Shown: positions 43,211 through 52,393, counted from the first letter of the stretch. The stretch: 64,000 bases of DNA from G963691885 sp963691885 (GCA_963691885.1 OY829843.1:558001-622000); one strand, 5' to 3'. Notes: generated by a model not told the origin, from the sequence alone. Numbers and translations are program-made.

Positions 43211-43828
43211 ATGGTTTCTGCGTCAGTAGTTCGAAGTATCGCGTGTACTCTGTTCGCATTTTTTGCCCTTTCCGCTTGCAACAGTGGCACCCTGGATAGT
43301 GGAGGACGCAATATCTCGCTTAGCGATGAGGTTGAGATTCAACCTTGGGAAAGCCGCTTCAACGGATTCCTGTTCCTGGATGAGAATCGGGAATTCAATG
43401 CCATCACATATCAGCGCGACAACGGTCGAGGTATTGTAGAGGAAGTGACCTCACCAGGTTTCAAACTCTATGTCGAGCACATAAACAGTACCTGGTACTC
43501 CCCGGCGACAGTGGAAAAGGTTCAGGCCAAGGAAGACCTGGAACGGCAATTGGCGAATATGGATGGTCCGTTTGAATATGCCCCCATATCGACAACGGCA
43601 GCCGCTCCCACTGGGTGGATAGCCACAAACGGCGTATGCCAGTTTTCGCAATTTACGGTCAGGCTGAAAGGCCGATCCATCTACGACAATGACCAGGGAC
43701 AACATGACACCGTCGTTTCTGTGTCCGATTGCAGTCGCGTGATTACAGAGGCCGAGGGCCTCTACGCCGATTTCAATTTTCTTGATGATGAAGGCTTGTC
43801 GCTTCTGACCGAAAAATACGGCACCTGA
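43211..43828 (+). CDS. Putative lipoprotein of unknown function
   Basis: A 205-residue protein with a lipobox, FALSAC (lipidated Cys at about residue 23). I do not recognise the family. The mature part is acidic with a few aromatic residues and two cysteines (in NGVCQFSQ and VSDCSR) that could form a disulfide. It starts 25 bp after the DUF465 gene, so the two may be co-transcribed. A purE gene follows after about 105 bp. Confidence 0.7.
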   Translation: MVSASVVRSIACTLFAFFALSACNSGTLDSGGRNISLSDEVEIQPWESRFNGFLFLDENREFNAITYQRDNGRGIVEEVTSPGFKLYVEHINSTWYSPATVEKVQAKEDLERQLANMDGPFEYAPISTTAAAPTGWIATNGVCQFSQFTVRLKGRSIYDNDQGQHDTVVSVSDCSRVITEAEGLYADFNFLDDEGLSLLTEKYGT

Positions 43829-43933
43829 TACAGATCGCTTCGGTCAATAATAACCAACAGAGCCTTGCCTTGCAGGCGCTCCTGCCTATACTCCCGCGCT
43901 TTCCGACACAAATCGTAAAGGGTTGCGGGCGTT

Positions 43934-44428
43934 ATGGCAGAAGATCCCAAGGTTGGCATCATTATGGGCAGTCAGTCCGACTGGGAAACCATGCGCCATG
44001 CATCAGAAACACTGGACACGCTGGGTGTAGCCCACGAAGTCAGAATTGTTTCTGCCCACCGCACTCCCAAACGCCTCTACGATTACGCTGGAACAGCGCG
44101 TGACCGTGGCCTGCAGGCCATCATCGCCGGCGCGGGCGGTGCTGCCCACCTGCCGGGCATGGCTGCCGCATTAACCCCTTTGCCAGTCCTTGGCGTGCCC
44201 GTTGAAAGCCGCACCCTGAAGGGCCAGGACAGCCTTCTCTCTATCGTACAAATGCCCGCTGGCGTGCCTGTTGGAACGCTTGCCATTGGCCGGGCCGGCG
44301 CGACGAATGCCGCTTTGCTGGCCGCGTCGATCCTCGCCCTGCATGATGAAGATGTGCGAACGGCCCTTGATGATTACCGAATCCGCCAGACAGATGCCGT
44401 CGCGATGGAGCCCGTTGACAATGACTGA
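43934..44428 (+). CDS. purE: N5-carboxyaminoimidazole ribonucleotide mutase PurE
   Basis: A 164-residue class I PurE that converts N5-CAIR to CAIR in purine synthesis. MGSQSDWETM, the SAHRTPKRLYDYA signature with its catalytic histidine, and GAGGAAHLPGM are all present, as is LGVPVESRTLKGQDSLLSIVQMPAGVPVGTLAIG. Its stop overlaps the purK start by 8 bp. Confidence 0.97.
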   Translation: MAEDPKVGIIMGSQSDWETMRHASETLDTLGVAHEVRIVSAHRTPKRLYDYAGTARDRGLQAIIAGAGGAAHLPGMAAALTPLPVLGVPVESRTLKGQDSLLSIVQMPAGVPVGTLAIGRAGATNAALLAASILALHDEDVRTALDDYRIRQTDAVAMEPVDND

Positions 44429-45515
44429 CGCCTCATTGGCCCGCCAAACCATGAAGGACGGTATCCGTCCGGGCGGCGTCATTGGCATTCTGGGTGGTGG
44501 TCAATTGGGCCGGATGACGGCTCTCGCCGCCGCGGAGCTCGGCTACCGAACCGTTATCTTTGATCCCGATGCCAACTGTCCCGCCGGGCATGTCGCAGAG
44601 ACAGTGACCGCTGCCTATACCGACAGGGATGCGCTAGACCGATTTTCAGCCAAGGTCGATGTCGTCACACTGGAATTTGAAAACGTACCGGTTGAGGCGC
44701 TGACACATTTGGCTCAGACGGTACCCGTCCGGCCCGGCGCGACAGTTTTGAGCGCGGCCCAGGACAGGGCCGTGGAAAAGACATTCCTCAACGACGCTGG
44801 CATCGAAACAGCCCCTTGGGCTACGATAGAGACACCCGCCGACATTGATGCAGCAGTCGCCAAAATCGGCCTGCCGGCGGTCCTCAAAACCTCTCGCCTG
44901 GGGTATGACGGCAAAGGCCAGGCGATGATCCAGCCCGGCGATGATGTTCGCGCGGCGTTTGAGAGGTTTGGCAGGGTTCCTTGCGTCCTGGAAGGATTGA
45001 TTGATTTCGAATGCGAATTGTCCGTTATCGCCGCCCGGCGTGATGACGGGGCAAGCGCGGTATTTCCGCCGGTGATGAACGAGCATCGCGATCACATTCT
45101 TTATAAAACCCACGCGCCCGCAGGCCTTCCCGACGCGGTCGAGCAAGAAGCAGTTGAGATCGCCCGAAAAGCCACAGAAGGACTGTCTGTAACCGGTTTG
45201 CTCGCGGTCGAGATGTTTCTGACAAAACAGGGTACACTTCTGGTGAATGAGGTCGCACCGCGCCCCCATAATTCAGGTCACTGGACCATGGACGCCTGCG
45301 CAACCAGTCAATTTCAGCAGCTAGTACGCGCTGTTTGCGGCCTCCCCCTTGGCAGTACGGACATCCTCTATCCAGCCGTGATGACAAACCTCCTGGGCGA
45401 CGAATGCGAGGAATGGTCAGAAATCCTCTCCGACCCCCGAGCAAAACTGCACCTCTACGGAAAGAGCGAGGCGAGACCCGGCCGCAAAATGGGTCACGTG
45501 AACCGCCCGAAATAA
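44421..45515 (+). CDS. purK: N5-carboxyaminoimidazole ribonucleotide synthase PurK
   Basis: A 364-residue ATP-grasp enzyme that carboxylates AIR using bicarbonate, feeding PurE. Motifs: IGILGGGQLGRMTALAAAELG, FENVPVEALTHLA, LPAVLKTSRLGYDGKGQ, and the C-terminal LLVNEVAPRPHNSGHWTMDACATSQFEQ-like region. The longer in-frame opening from 44271 lies inside purE and is not used; ATG 44421 overlaps the purE stop. ATG 44451 is a second option. Confidence 0.95.
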   Translation: MTDASLARQTMKDGIRPGGVIGILGGGQLGRMTALAAAELGYRTVIFDPDANCPAGHVAETVTAAYTDRDALDRFSAKVDVVTLEFENVPVEALTHLAQTVPVRPGATVLSAAQDRAVEKTFLNDAGIETAPWATIETPADIDAAVAKIGLPAVLKTSRLGYDGKGQAMIQPGDDVRAAFERFGRVPCVLEGLIDFECELSVIAARRDDGASAVFPPVMNEHRDHILYKTHAPAGLPDAVEQEAVEIARKATEGLSVTGLLAVEMFLTKQGTLLVNEVAPRPHNSGHWTMDACATSQFQQLVRAVCGLPLGSTDILYPAVMTNLLGDECEEWSEILSDPRAKLHLYGKSEARPGRKMGHVNRPK

Positions 45516-45517
45516 AG

Positions 45518-45904
45518 TCAGGAAAAGCCCCACCACACGAAGCCATCCAGTATCACCCCGATATTCAGGATGGGCAGGACCTTGGCAATCCCTTGTGCCA
45601 GGGCGAAGTGCCGGTGGGAATGCGCGGCCAGCCCCAGAACAACTGCGATCAACCCAACCAGCGGATAAACAAGGCAGGCCCCGAACAGCAGGTCCGGCAC
45701 ACCTTCCAGTTTTGCATTCGCCAGAAACCCGATGGAGACGAAAAGGGCTGTCAGGGGGCAAAGGGCAATCGCTGAAACAATGATGGCGTTTCTTGCGTGA
45801 ATTTCTGCAACTCGACCCGCAACCCGGTCTTCTTCTTCCGGCCGCAGAATACGCGCGGTATCCCTTGGCAAATTCTTCAGGAAGTCGCGTGTTTCACCGG
45901 CCAT
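45518..45904 (-). CDS. Small membrane protein of unknown function
   Basis: A 128-residue protein with a charged cytoplasmic N-terminus (RDFLKNLPRDTARILRPEEEDRVAGRVAEIHARN) followed by about three hydrophobic segments (residues 39-60, 70-92 and 105-127). I do not recognise the family. It stops 2 bp from the purK stop (convergent), and a COQ9 gene lies upstream on the same strand after about 20 bp, so it may be part of the def-COQ9 unit. Confidence 0.65.
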   Translation of the reverse strand: MAGETRDFLKNLPRDTARILRPEEEDRVAGRVAEIHARNAIIVSAIALCPLTALFVSIGFLANAKLEGVPDLLFGACLVYPLVGLIAVVLGLAAHSHRHFALAQGIAKVLPILNIGVILDGFVWWGFS

Positions 45905-45925
45905 AAAGATCCCCCCGATTGCGAT

Positions 45926-46606
45926 CTAGCCTGTCTTGGCGCGAAACTCCCGAAAGGCGCGGGCGCGGCGGGGCAAGAATGACAATGCTTCGCCAAGACG
46001 GCTGGTGACTTTTGGCACTTTCATCACGTCAGCAATGCGACGGTCCAGAAAAGCCCAGGTCGCCTCAGACCCCTCTGACGTATCCTGTAACCAGAACAGC
46101 AGCGTGCTGCTATACACGCCGGCCAGAAGCGCGCGTTTCGAATAGAAGTTCCAGTCGGTCGCCACATCACCGGCGGCAAACCAGATATCATCAACCGTGC
46201 GATAGAGAGCCTGCATGCCAATCGTGGCATTCTGCGGCATCGCCAGAATGGTCAGCGCTTTGCGCACGGCGTCGCGGTCATGTTCATGCTGCTCCAGACG
46301 CACCCGGACCGCTGTTGCAATCCTGTCGCGCACGCGCATGGATGGCAGGTCCATCTCCGCCAGCGCCGCCATCATCTCACGATCGGCACGCTGCAGGTGG
46401 CATCGGATCATATCAATCGCACCGCCTGGAAAGGCTTTCATGGCTGCCCCAGGATCAAGATCCAGATCCTGCGCGGCTTCCAGTGCGGCCTGCCGCCCCC
46501 ACCCGTCGAAGGGAATATGCGGCATCGCAGCCTCAATCAGGCGATCACGCAGTACCGATGGGTCCTCTAAACCGTCGGAACCACCATTTGCCTTGCCATT
46601 ACTCAT
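45926..46606 (-). CDS. COQ9-family ubiquinone biosynthesis protein
   Basis: A 226-residue helical protein of the COQ9 family. The pattern LRDRLIEAAMPHIPFDGWGRQAALEAAQDLDLDPGAAMKAFPGGAIDMIRCHLQRADREMMAALAEMDLPSMRVRDRIATAVRVRLE, followed by DDIWFAAGDVATDWNFYSKRALLAGVYSSTLLFWLQDTSEGSEATWAFLDRRIADVMK, is typical. In mitochondria COQ9 binds lipids and presents them to the COQ7 hydroxylase; an equivalent role here is inferred. ATG 46606 overlaps the def stop by 8 bp, so the two are translationally coupled. Position next to def and rpsU is common in alphaproteobacteria. Confidence 0.9.
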   Translation of the reverse strand: MSNGKANGGSDGLEDPSVLRDRLIEAAMPHIPFDGWGRQAALEAAQDLDLDPGAAMKAFPGGAIDMIRCHLQRADREMMAALAEMDLPSMRVRDRIATAVRVRLEQHEHDRDAVRKALTILAMPQNATIGMQALYRTVDDIWFAAGDVATDWNFYSKRALLAGVYSSTLLFWLQDTSEGSEATWAFLDRRIADVMKVPKVTSRLGEALSFLPRRARAFREFRAKTG

Positions 46607-47159
46607 CCGTCTCACGCTCCATTAACTTTTGGGCTGCTTCGGGCATCCCATGCCGCATTTCTTCCTGAAAGACCAACAGCGACAAGTCGTCCATCCGCTG
46701 AGGATACAGGATCCCATAGAGATGGTCGATCTCATGCTGCAGGACCCGGGCATGGAAGCCGCCGATCTCCGCATCAATTTCCGATCCGTCAATTTGCAGT
46801 GCCTGCAACCGCACCCGGGACGGGCGCGGTACCAGCCCGGTCAGTCCCGGAACCGACAGGCACCCTTCCCATCCATATACGATATCGCTGCCGATTGTGG
46901 TCACTTGCGGATTGATCAATGCCGTCAAGGGTACCTCTTCCTCGCCTTCCTCAAGGCGGCTTCCCCGCGTGAAGTAGACGACGACCTGAAGAGGCACATG
47001 AACCTGTGGCGCAGCAAGGCCCGTACCCCCGGCATCCTGCATGGTTTCGACCATATCTTCGATCAGGCGGGTGATTTCCGGATCAGCCGGATTTGCAACC
47101 GGTTCTGCCGAGGCCCGCAAAACAGGGTGGCCCATTCGGGCTATCTTTAAAATAGACAT
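46599..47159 (-). CDS. def: Peptide deformylase
   Basis: A 186-residue iron metallopeptidase that removes the N-terminal formyl group from new proteins. All three motifs are intact: GTGLAAPQV, EGCLSVPG and HEIDHLYG (two metal histidines). The start MSILKIARMGHPVL at ATG 47159 gives the usual length; the frame continues upstream to 47291 but that part is not conserved. This may be a second def copy or the only one; the usual def-fmt pair is not seen here. Confidence 0.94.
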   Translation of the reverse strand: MSILKIARMGHPVLRASAEPVANPADPEITRLIEDMVETMQDAGGTGLAAPQVHVPLQVVVYFTRGSRLEEGEEEVPLTALINPQVTTIGSDIVYGWEGCLSVPGLTGLVPRPSRVRLQALQIDGSEIDAEIGGFHARVLQHEIDHLYGILYPQRMDDLSLLVFQEEMRHGMPEAAQKLMERETDE

Positions 47160-47286
47160 GTGTCTTATATGATAAGAACGCCCCGACAGGTAAAGCCCTT
47201 GTTGAACGCAATTTGTCGCGCGGATTGTGCAAATACGCGAAAACAGGGGTGAATGATCGGAAATTAAAGCCCTTTCACCCCTTTTC

Positions 47287-47310
47287 AGCATGAGTACCCC
47301 ATGCTATACA
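47287..47310. promoter_or_regulatory. Inverted repeat and -10-like element upstream of rpsU
   Basis: AGCATG, seven bases, CATGCT, directly followed by TATACA (47305-47310). It lies about 105 bp upstream of rpsU and 130 bp upstream of def, so it could mark the rpsU promoter or an operator. No -35 was clear. Confidence 0.35.
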
Positions 47311-47412
47311 CCGCCGTCCCGTACAAGGGTGCGGGTTGATTGTGCGTAAAATCATTGTAATGCAAGGGTTTGCGCATTTAACACACATCAAACCTGAAGG
47401 GTGGTGAGAGCA

Positions 47413-47616
47413 GTGCAGGTATCCGTTCGTGATAACAACGTGGACCAGGCACTTCGCGCGCTGAAAAAAAAGATGCAGCGCGAGGGGATTTTCCGCGAAA
47501 TGAAAATCCGCCGGCATTTTGAAAAGCCGTCGGAAAAACGCGCGCGTGAGCGGGCTGAGGCGGTACGCCGTCATCGCAAGCTGTTGCGCAAGCGGCTTGA
47601 GCGGGAAGGCTTCTAG
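47413..47616 (+). CDS. rpsU: 30S ribosomal protein S21
   Basis: A 67-residue basic protein, VQVSVRDNNVDQALRALKKKMQREGIFREMKIRRHFEKPSEKRARERAEAVRRHRKLLRKRL pattern, a clear S21. S21 is a late-assembly component of the 30S platform. The start is GTG 47413, with GGTGAGAG before it; the upstream frame (GTG 47401) would add four residues not found in homologues. Confidence 0.96.
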   Translation: MQVSVRDNNVDQALRALKKKMQREGIFREMKIRRHFEKPSEKRARERAEAVRRHRKLLRKRLEREGF

Positions 47617-47816
47617 TCAAGCATCGGACAGGAAGGGGATCTGCCCTCTTTTTGTTTAGCAGGCGTCGTCAAACCAGGTTTGGCGGCGTTTTTGCGTTTT
47701 GGGCATACAGTTGCCATCCCGGCAATCGGCACCGCGGGATCTAAAAAATTGGCCCTGACAAGCGATCCTGCCCCCTCGTATAGTTCTTTTCACGAAAATC
47801 GAGACGGGAGAACCTT

Positions 47817-48269
47817 ATGGCGTCGCGCTCTACCAAACCGGCCTGGTCTGTGTCCGCACCGGACTATGGGAAATCTCTCAAAGGGATGGGCATCAACCTT
47901 CTGGTAACAGATGTTGCGGCCACCATCGCCTTTTCCGAAACCGTGCTCAGGGCCAGTGTGACCTACGCGAATGAAGACTTCGCCGTGGTAAGTGCCGCCG
48001 GACAAAGCTGGATGCTGCATGCGGACCATACCTATGACAGTCATCCCTTGCTGGGTTTTGTGAAAGGGTTGGAAGGGCGGGGCATGGGTGTGGAACTGCA
48101 TCTCTACAACCAAGATCCCGATGCCGCCGAAGAGCGGGCCCGCAGCGCTGATTACACCATCCTCGCCGGTGCCCTGAACAAACCTCACGGATTGCGGGAA
48201 TGCTACATCCTAGACCCCGACGGCTATTGCTGGGTCCTCTCCCGCCCCCTGGAGGAGGGTGAAGAATAG
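47817..48269 (+). CDS. VOC-family (glyoxalase/bleomycin resistance-like) protein
   Basis: A 150-residue vicinal-oxygen-chelate fold protein: GINLLVTDVAATIAFSETVLRASVTYANEDFAVVSAAGQSWMLHADHTY and HGLRECYILDPDGYCWVLSRPLEEG. VOC members include metal-dependent glyoxalases and resistance proteins; metal ligands cannot be assigned confidently and the substrate is unknown. GGGAG precedes the ATG. Confidence 0.8.
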   Translation: MASRSTKPAWSVSAPDYGKSLKGMGINLLVTDVAATIAFSETVLRASVTYANEDFAVVSAAGQSWMLHADHTYDSHPLLGFVKGLEGRGMGVELHLYNQDPDAAEERARSADYTILAGALNKPHGLRECYILDPDGYCWVLSRPLEEGEE

Positions 48270-48360
48270 GACCAACGATAACGCAGGCTTGAACAAGTGT
48301 GGGTTGGCCGTTGAGCCTTCTTGACCGCATGCTGGCCCGACCCTTACAGGAGTTCATGCA

Positions 48361-49344
48361 ATGCGAATTTTTTATGTATTTCTTATGATCGGTTTTTTGT
48401 TTGGCGGGACCGCGATGGCGAACCCGGCCAGTTGGCAATACGAATGGCCGAAAACCAATTTTGACAAAACAAGTATCGACTTTGCCGAAATCAAATCCGG
48501 CGGTCCGCCAAAGGACGGCATCCCGCCCATCGATGATCCGGTCTTTGTGAGCGTGCCGGAGACCCTGGAACTGTCGGAAACGGAACCGGTGATTGGCCTG
48601 ACCATCAACGGCGATATGCGAGCCTACCCGATCCGGATTCTGATGTGGCACGAGATCGTCAATGATACTGTCGGAGGGGTGCCCGTTTCGGTCACTTTCT
48701 GTCCGCTCTGCAACGCGGCCATTGTCTTTAACCGCGAAGTCGAGACGCCGTCCGGAATACAGGTCCTTGATTTCGGGACAACCGGAAAGCTTCGGCGATC
48801 AGATCTGGTGATGTGGGATCGGCAGACCGAATCCTGGTGGCAGCAATTCACCGGTGAGGCAATTGTAGGAGAGTTGACCGGCACCAATCTGCAGGTCTTG
48901 CCATCGCGACTGGAATCCTGGGGCGAATTCAGGGCCCGGGCAACTGAGAAGGCCCTGGTTTTGTTTCCAAACAATGTCCGAATGCGGCGCTATGGTGCCA
49001 ACCCCTATCAGGGCTATGACAGTCTGGCGCAACCATTTCTATATGACGGGGAAACACCCGCCGGGATAGAACCGCTGGAGAGGGTCGTCTCACTGGCGCC
49101 GAAGACAGAGGCCTGGACGCTTGCCTATATACAACAGAACGCGCCACTGGTGGCGTCTGATGGCACAGAAATCTCATGGTCGCCGGGGCAGAATTCGGCG
49201 CTGGACACTGCCCTTATCTCAAAGGGAAAGGATGTCGGCACCGTGACTGCGATCCGCGATGGCAAAGACGTGCCTTACTTCGTTGACTTCGCCTTTGCCT
49301 TTCACGCGTTTCGGCCGGAAATCAAAATCACGACATTGCCGTGA
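48361..49344 (+). CDS. DUF3179 domain-containing exported protein
   Basis: A 327-residue protein with a signal peptide (cleaved after TAMA). The DUF3179 signature is clear: VIGLTINGDMRAYPIRILMWHEIVNDTVGGVPVSVTFCPLCNAAIVFNREV with the conserved CPLCN. It continues with DLVMWDRQTESWWQQFTGEAIVGELTG and PNNVRMRRYGANPYQGYDS. Function is unknown. AGGAG lies about 9 bp before the ATG. It is convergent with the following small exported protein; the stops are adjacent. Confidence 0.88.
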   Translation: MRIFYVFLMIGFLFGGTAMANPASWQYEWPKTNFDKTSIDFAEIKSGGPPKDGIPPIDDPVFVSVPETLELSETEPVIGLTINGDMRAYPIRILMWHEIVNDTVGGVPVSVTFCPLCNAAIVFNREVETPSGIQVLDFGTTGKLRRSDLVMWDRQTESWWQQFTGEAIVGELTGTNLQVLPSRLESWGEFRARATEKALVLFPNNVRMRRYGANPYQGYDSLAQPFLYDGETPAGIEPLERVVSLAPKTEAWTLAYIQQNAPLVASDGTEISWSPGQNSALDTALISKGKDVGTVTAIRDGKDVPYFVDFAFAFHAFRPEIKITTLP

Positions 49345-49662
49345 TCAGGATTTCAACTCGCCCGCCTCGACAAATTGCGGCGCCATGATTTGCCAGTCCT
49401 GTCCAGCAGCAACCATGCAGGTCAGCCCGATCGGCTTGGTGACGAGGACCGTCCAGCTTCCGTCTTCACCGACATAAAGCTCGACCACATTGCCGTCACC
49501 GGCCAGACCCAGGCCGGCGCGTACTTCCTTGTACTTTCCGGCAAGGTTCTTGATCATCTCTTCATGGGGACCGCACATGGATTGTGCGTTTGCGGGCAAG
49601 GCTGCCATGGCAGCTGTGATCAAGGTTCCCGCAGCCATAAGGCTAAGAAGTGACTTTCGCAT
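49345..49662 (-). CDS. Small exported protein of unknown function
   Basis: A 105-residue protein with a signal peptide (about 1-26, ending ANAQ). The mature part (CGPHEEMIKNLAGKYKEVRAGLGLAGDGNVVELYVGEDGSWTVLVTKPIGLTCMVAAGQDW pattern) has two cysteines that could form a disulfide. I recall similar short exported proteins in other alphaproteobacteria but none with a named function. A very strong ribosome-binding site, AAGGAGGTC, precedes the ATG. Confidence 0.75.
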   Translation of the reverse strand: MRKSLLSLMAAGTLITAAMAALPANAQSMCGPHEEMIKNLAGKYKEVRAGLGLAGDGNVVELYVGEDGSWTVLVTKPIGLTCMVAAGQDWQIMAPQFVEAGELKS

Positions 49663-49921
49663 AACGCGACCTCCTTCTGCTGGGACCCGCGCCGATCCGG
49701 TTTAACCACCCTGCTACGCGGCGACAGGTTTAAACTCCTGTCCTATGTTACGTTGCTCTTATCGAGTTTGGATCTAAACGCCCTCCTTTCAAGCGTCTTC
49801 ACCAGAATGCAATCACATGTGACTGTTCGGAAAAGCCTAGCTGAATCGCGCGCCGCACCATAACGAAAACTGCAAAACCGGGAATCCTTGCCGAAATTCC
49901 GCAAAAATCACCAAATTCCGG

Positions 49922-50533
49922 CTATTTTTCGTGCAAATACGGGGTCAGTTCCCGCTGAAGATGGGATGGCGCGGTAAAATGATGCGTCAAAAAACCCAGA
50001 TGTTTTGCTGCGTTAATATTCTCTGAACGGTCGTCGATAAACAGTGTTTCCGCTGGTTCAAGACCGAAACGGTCAATGGCGAGCTTAAAAATAGTGGGAT
50101 CCGGCTTCACCAGACCTTCATATCCGGAAATCAACCGCCCGTCGAAGTCCCGCAGAAACGGGTACACCGCCTCGGTTCTTTCAAAATTTTCGACGCCGTA
50201 ATTGGACAATGCATAAACCGGAAAACCCGACGCCCTCAATTGATCCCGCATGGCAATAACGGGTTCAATCGGGCCTTTGACGGTCTCCACCCACCGCTCC
50301 CGATAGGCCGTTGCCGTTTCCAGATGCCCGGGCGTGTTCTCTTCAATCTCCCGCAACAAGGTGGGCCAGTCCTGACCGCGGTCCATTTCCGTGATCCGTT
50401 CCCAGGTCATTTCCTGATCCCTGAAACGTTGAGACGCCCCTGCCTCAGGCAGAAGCGTCCGCAACAAGTGATCCGGATTCCAGTCAATCAGGACGTTACC
50501 GATATCGAACAGAAAGGTGCGAATACCCGTCAC
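49922..50533 (-). CDS. HAD-superfamily hydrolase
   Basis: A 203-residue HAD phosphatase-like protein. Motif I is FLFDIGNVLIDW; the second aspartate of the usual DxD is glycine, as in YihX-type HAD proteins. Motif II is ALSNYG, the lysine lies in GLVKPDPTIFKLAIDRFGLEPAETLFIDDRSENINAAKHLGF, and the final acidic motif is DDR. The chosen start is GTG 50533, with GGAGAG before it; TTG 50545 in frame is an alternative. It lies 12 bp after pntB and probably co-transcribes with it. Substrate unknown. Confidence 0.85.
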   Translation of the reverse strand: MTGIRTFLFDIGNVLIDWNPDHLLRTLLPEAGASQRFRDQEMTWERITEMDRGQDWPTLLREIEENTPGHLETATAYRERWVETVKGPIEPVIAMRDQLRASGFPVYALSNYGVENFERTEAVYPFLRDFDGRLISGYEGLVKPDPTIFKLAIDRFGLEPAETLFIDDRSENINAAKHLGFLTHHFTAPSHLQRELTPYLHEK

Positions 50534-50545
50534 CTCTCTCTCCAA

Positions 50546-51937
50546 TCATTCGATGGCAGAGGCAATTTTCTCTGTCACATCCTTGGCATCGCCGAACAAC
50601 ATCACAGTGTTATCCCGGAAGAACAGCTCGTTCTGAACACCGGCGTAACCCGTCGCCATGGAGCGCTTGATGAAATAGACCGTACCCGCCAGTTCAACAT
50701 CCAGAACAGGCATGCCATAGATCGCGCTGGTCTCATCGGTTTTGGCCGCCGGGTTGGTGGTGTCATTTGCACCAATAACGAAAGCAACATCTGTCGATGA
50801 GAAATCACGGTTGATCTCGTCCAGTTCGAGCACGTCTTCATACGGCACATTGGCCTCAGCCAGCAGCACGTTCATGTGCCCCGGCATACGACCCGCCACC
50901 GGATGGATGGCATAGCGGACCTGCACACCATTTTCCTTCAGCTTGTCCGCCATTTCGCGCAGAGCATGCTGTGCCTGGGCAACGGCCATACCGTAACCCG
51001 GAACAATGATCACGCTCTCGGCATTCTTCATGAAATACGCTGCATCTTCCGGGGAACCGGAAATGACAGGACGGTCATCCACCTCACCGCCAGCAGCGGC
51101 TGTTCCCCCTTCGGCACCAAAGCCACCCAGGATCACATTGAAGATCGACCGGTTCATCCCCTTGCACATGATGTAACTGAGGATCGCCCCTGAAGAGCCG
51201 ACCAGCGCGCCGGTCACGATCAACGCTGTATTGGCGAGCGTGAAACCGATGCCACAGGCAGCCCAACCGGAATACGAGTTCAGCATGGAGACAACGACCG
51301 GCATGTCCGCGCCACCGATCGGGATGATCAGCAGAATACCGATTGTGAAGGACAGGATGACAATCGCCCAGAACGCGACCGGCGACTGCGAAACACAGAA
51401 CCAGACGATCAGGACAACCAGCAAAACACCCAGGAAGGCGTTCAGGACGTGCTGCCCGTTGAACACCACCGGCGCAGAGCGGAAGATCCCCTGCAGTTTA
51501 CCAAAGGCGATGATCGACCCGGTAAAGGTAATCGCCCCAATCGCGGTACCGAGCGCCATTTCGACCAGGCTGCCTGCCGGGATATCCCCGGCGACACCGA
51601 TACCATAGGCCTCTGGCGTGTAATAGGCCGCACCAGCAACGAACACCGCCGCAAGACCTACCAGCGAGTGGAATGCCGCCACGAGCTGTGGCAAAGAGGT
51701 CATCTCGATCCGCAACGCGATGACCGTCCCGATGGCACCACCGACGACGATCCCGCTGAGGATAAGCCCATAGCTCATCACGCCCGGTGTCGCGATTGTG
51801 GTCAGGACAGCAATGACCATCCCGACGATACCGTACAGGTTCCCCTGTCGTGCAGTCTCTGGCGAGGACAGGCCGCGCAAAGCCATAATGAAACAGATGG
51901 CCGCAATAAGGTATGCGTAACCGGCTAAACTAGACAT
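50546..51937 (-). CDS. pntB: NAD(P) transhydrogenase subunit beta PntB
   Basis: A 463-residue membrane protein, the beta subunit of proton-translocating transhydrogenase that makes NADPH from NADH using the proton gradient. The N-terminal half has about eight membrane spans; the C-terminal half is the NADP(H)-binding domain III: VIIVPGYGMAVAQAQHALREMADKLKENGVQVRYAIHPVAGRMPGHMNVLLAEANVPYEDVLELDEINRDFSSTDVAFVIGANDTTNPAA. AAAGGAG lies 8 bp before the ATG. Last gene of the pnt set. Confidence 0.95.
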   Translation of the reverse strand: MSSLAGYAYLIAAICFIMALRGLSSPETARQGNLYGIVGMVIAVLTTIATPGVMSYGLILSGIVVGGAIGTVIALRIEMTSLPQLVAAFHSLVGLAAVFVAGAAYYTPEAYGIGVAGDIPAGSLVEMALGTAIGAITFTGSIIAFGKLQGIFRSAPVVFNGQHVLNAFLGVLLVVLIVWFCVSQSPVAFWAIVILSFTIGILLIIPIGGADMPVVVSMLNSYSGWAACGIGFTLANTALIVTGALVGSSGAILSYIMCKGMNRSIFNVILGGFGAEGGTAAAGGEVDDRPVISGSPEDAAYFMKNAESVIIVPGYGMAVAQAQHALREMADKLKENGVQVRYAIHPVAGRMPGHMNVLLAEANVPYEDVLELDEINRDFSSTDVAFVIGANDTTNPAAKTDETSAIYGMPVLDVELAGTVYFIKRSMATGYAGVQNELFFRDNTVMLFGDAKDVTEKIASAIE

Positions 51938-51970
51938 CTACCAACTCCTTTAGTGTCAGCGCCAGGCCGG

Positions 51971-52393
51971 TCAGCCCTTGCGTTCTTTCTTTTTAAACAT
52001 CTGGAGCATGCGGTTCGTGACCACGAACCCTCCAAAGATATTGATGCTGGCCAGGACCACGGCGATGAAGCCAAAGACCTTGCTGATATTCATATCGGCG
52101 GGACCAACCGCGATCAGTGCGCCCACGATGATCACACTGGAAATCGCGTTGGTCACACCCATCAGCGGCGAGTGCAGGGCGGGCGTTACGCTCCAGACCA
52201 CATAATAACCAACGAAACAGGCCAACACGAAGGCCGTGAATAAGAACAGGAAGGGCGATCCGGAAGAGGCGGCCACTTCGCCCAATCCGACAACACTTGT
52301 CGCCTCTGCGGCGAGGGCATCGACCTGCCCGGCCAAACCCTCTGCCTGTTCCGACAGGGCGTTCAGCCCGTCAAGAAGCTGTTGCTTGTCCAT
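51971..52393 (-). CDS. pntAB: NAD(P) transhydrogenase subunit alpha-2 (PntA2/PntAB)
   Basis: A 140-residue membrane subunit carrying three or four membrane spans of domain II, with FLFLFTAFVLACFVGYYVVWSVTPALHSPLMGVTNAISSVIIVGALIAVG. In Rhodospirillum-type organisms the alpha subunit is split into alpha-1 and alpha-2, as here. About 45 Ala/Glu-rich residues precede the first span and are longer than usual. The stop of pntA1 is 4 bp upstream of its ATG, with GAAGGA in front. Confidence 0.92.
   Translation of the reverse strand: MDKQQLLDGLNALSEQAEGLAGQVDALAAEATSVVGLGEVAASSGSPFLFLFTAFVLACFVGYYVVWSVTPALHSPLMGVTNAISSVIIVGALIAVGPADMNISKVFGFIAVVLASINIFGGFVVTNRMLQMFKKKERKG

Noticed and set aside
47630..47656. 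Terminator after rpsU
   Set aside because: Only a 4-bp stem (AGGG and CCCT) precedes the T tract; too weak to support.
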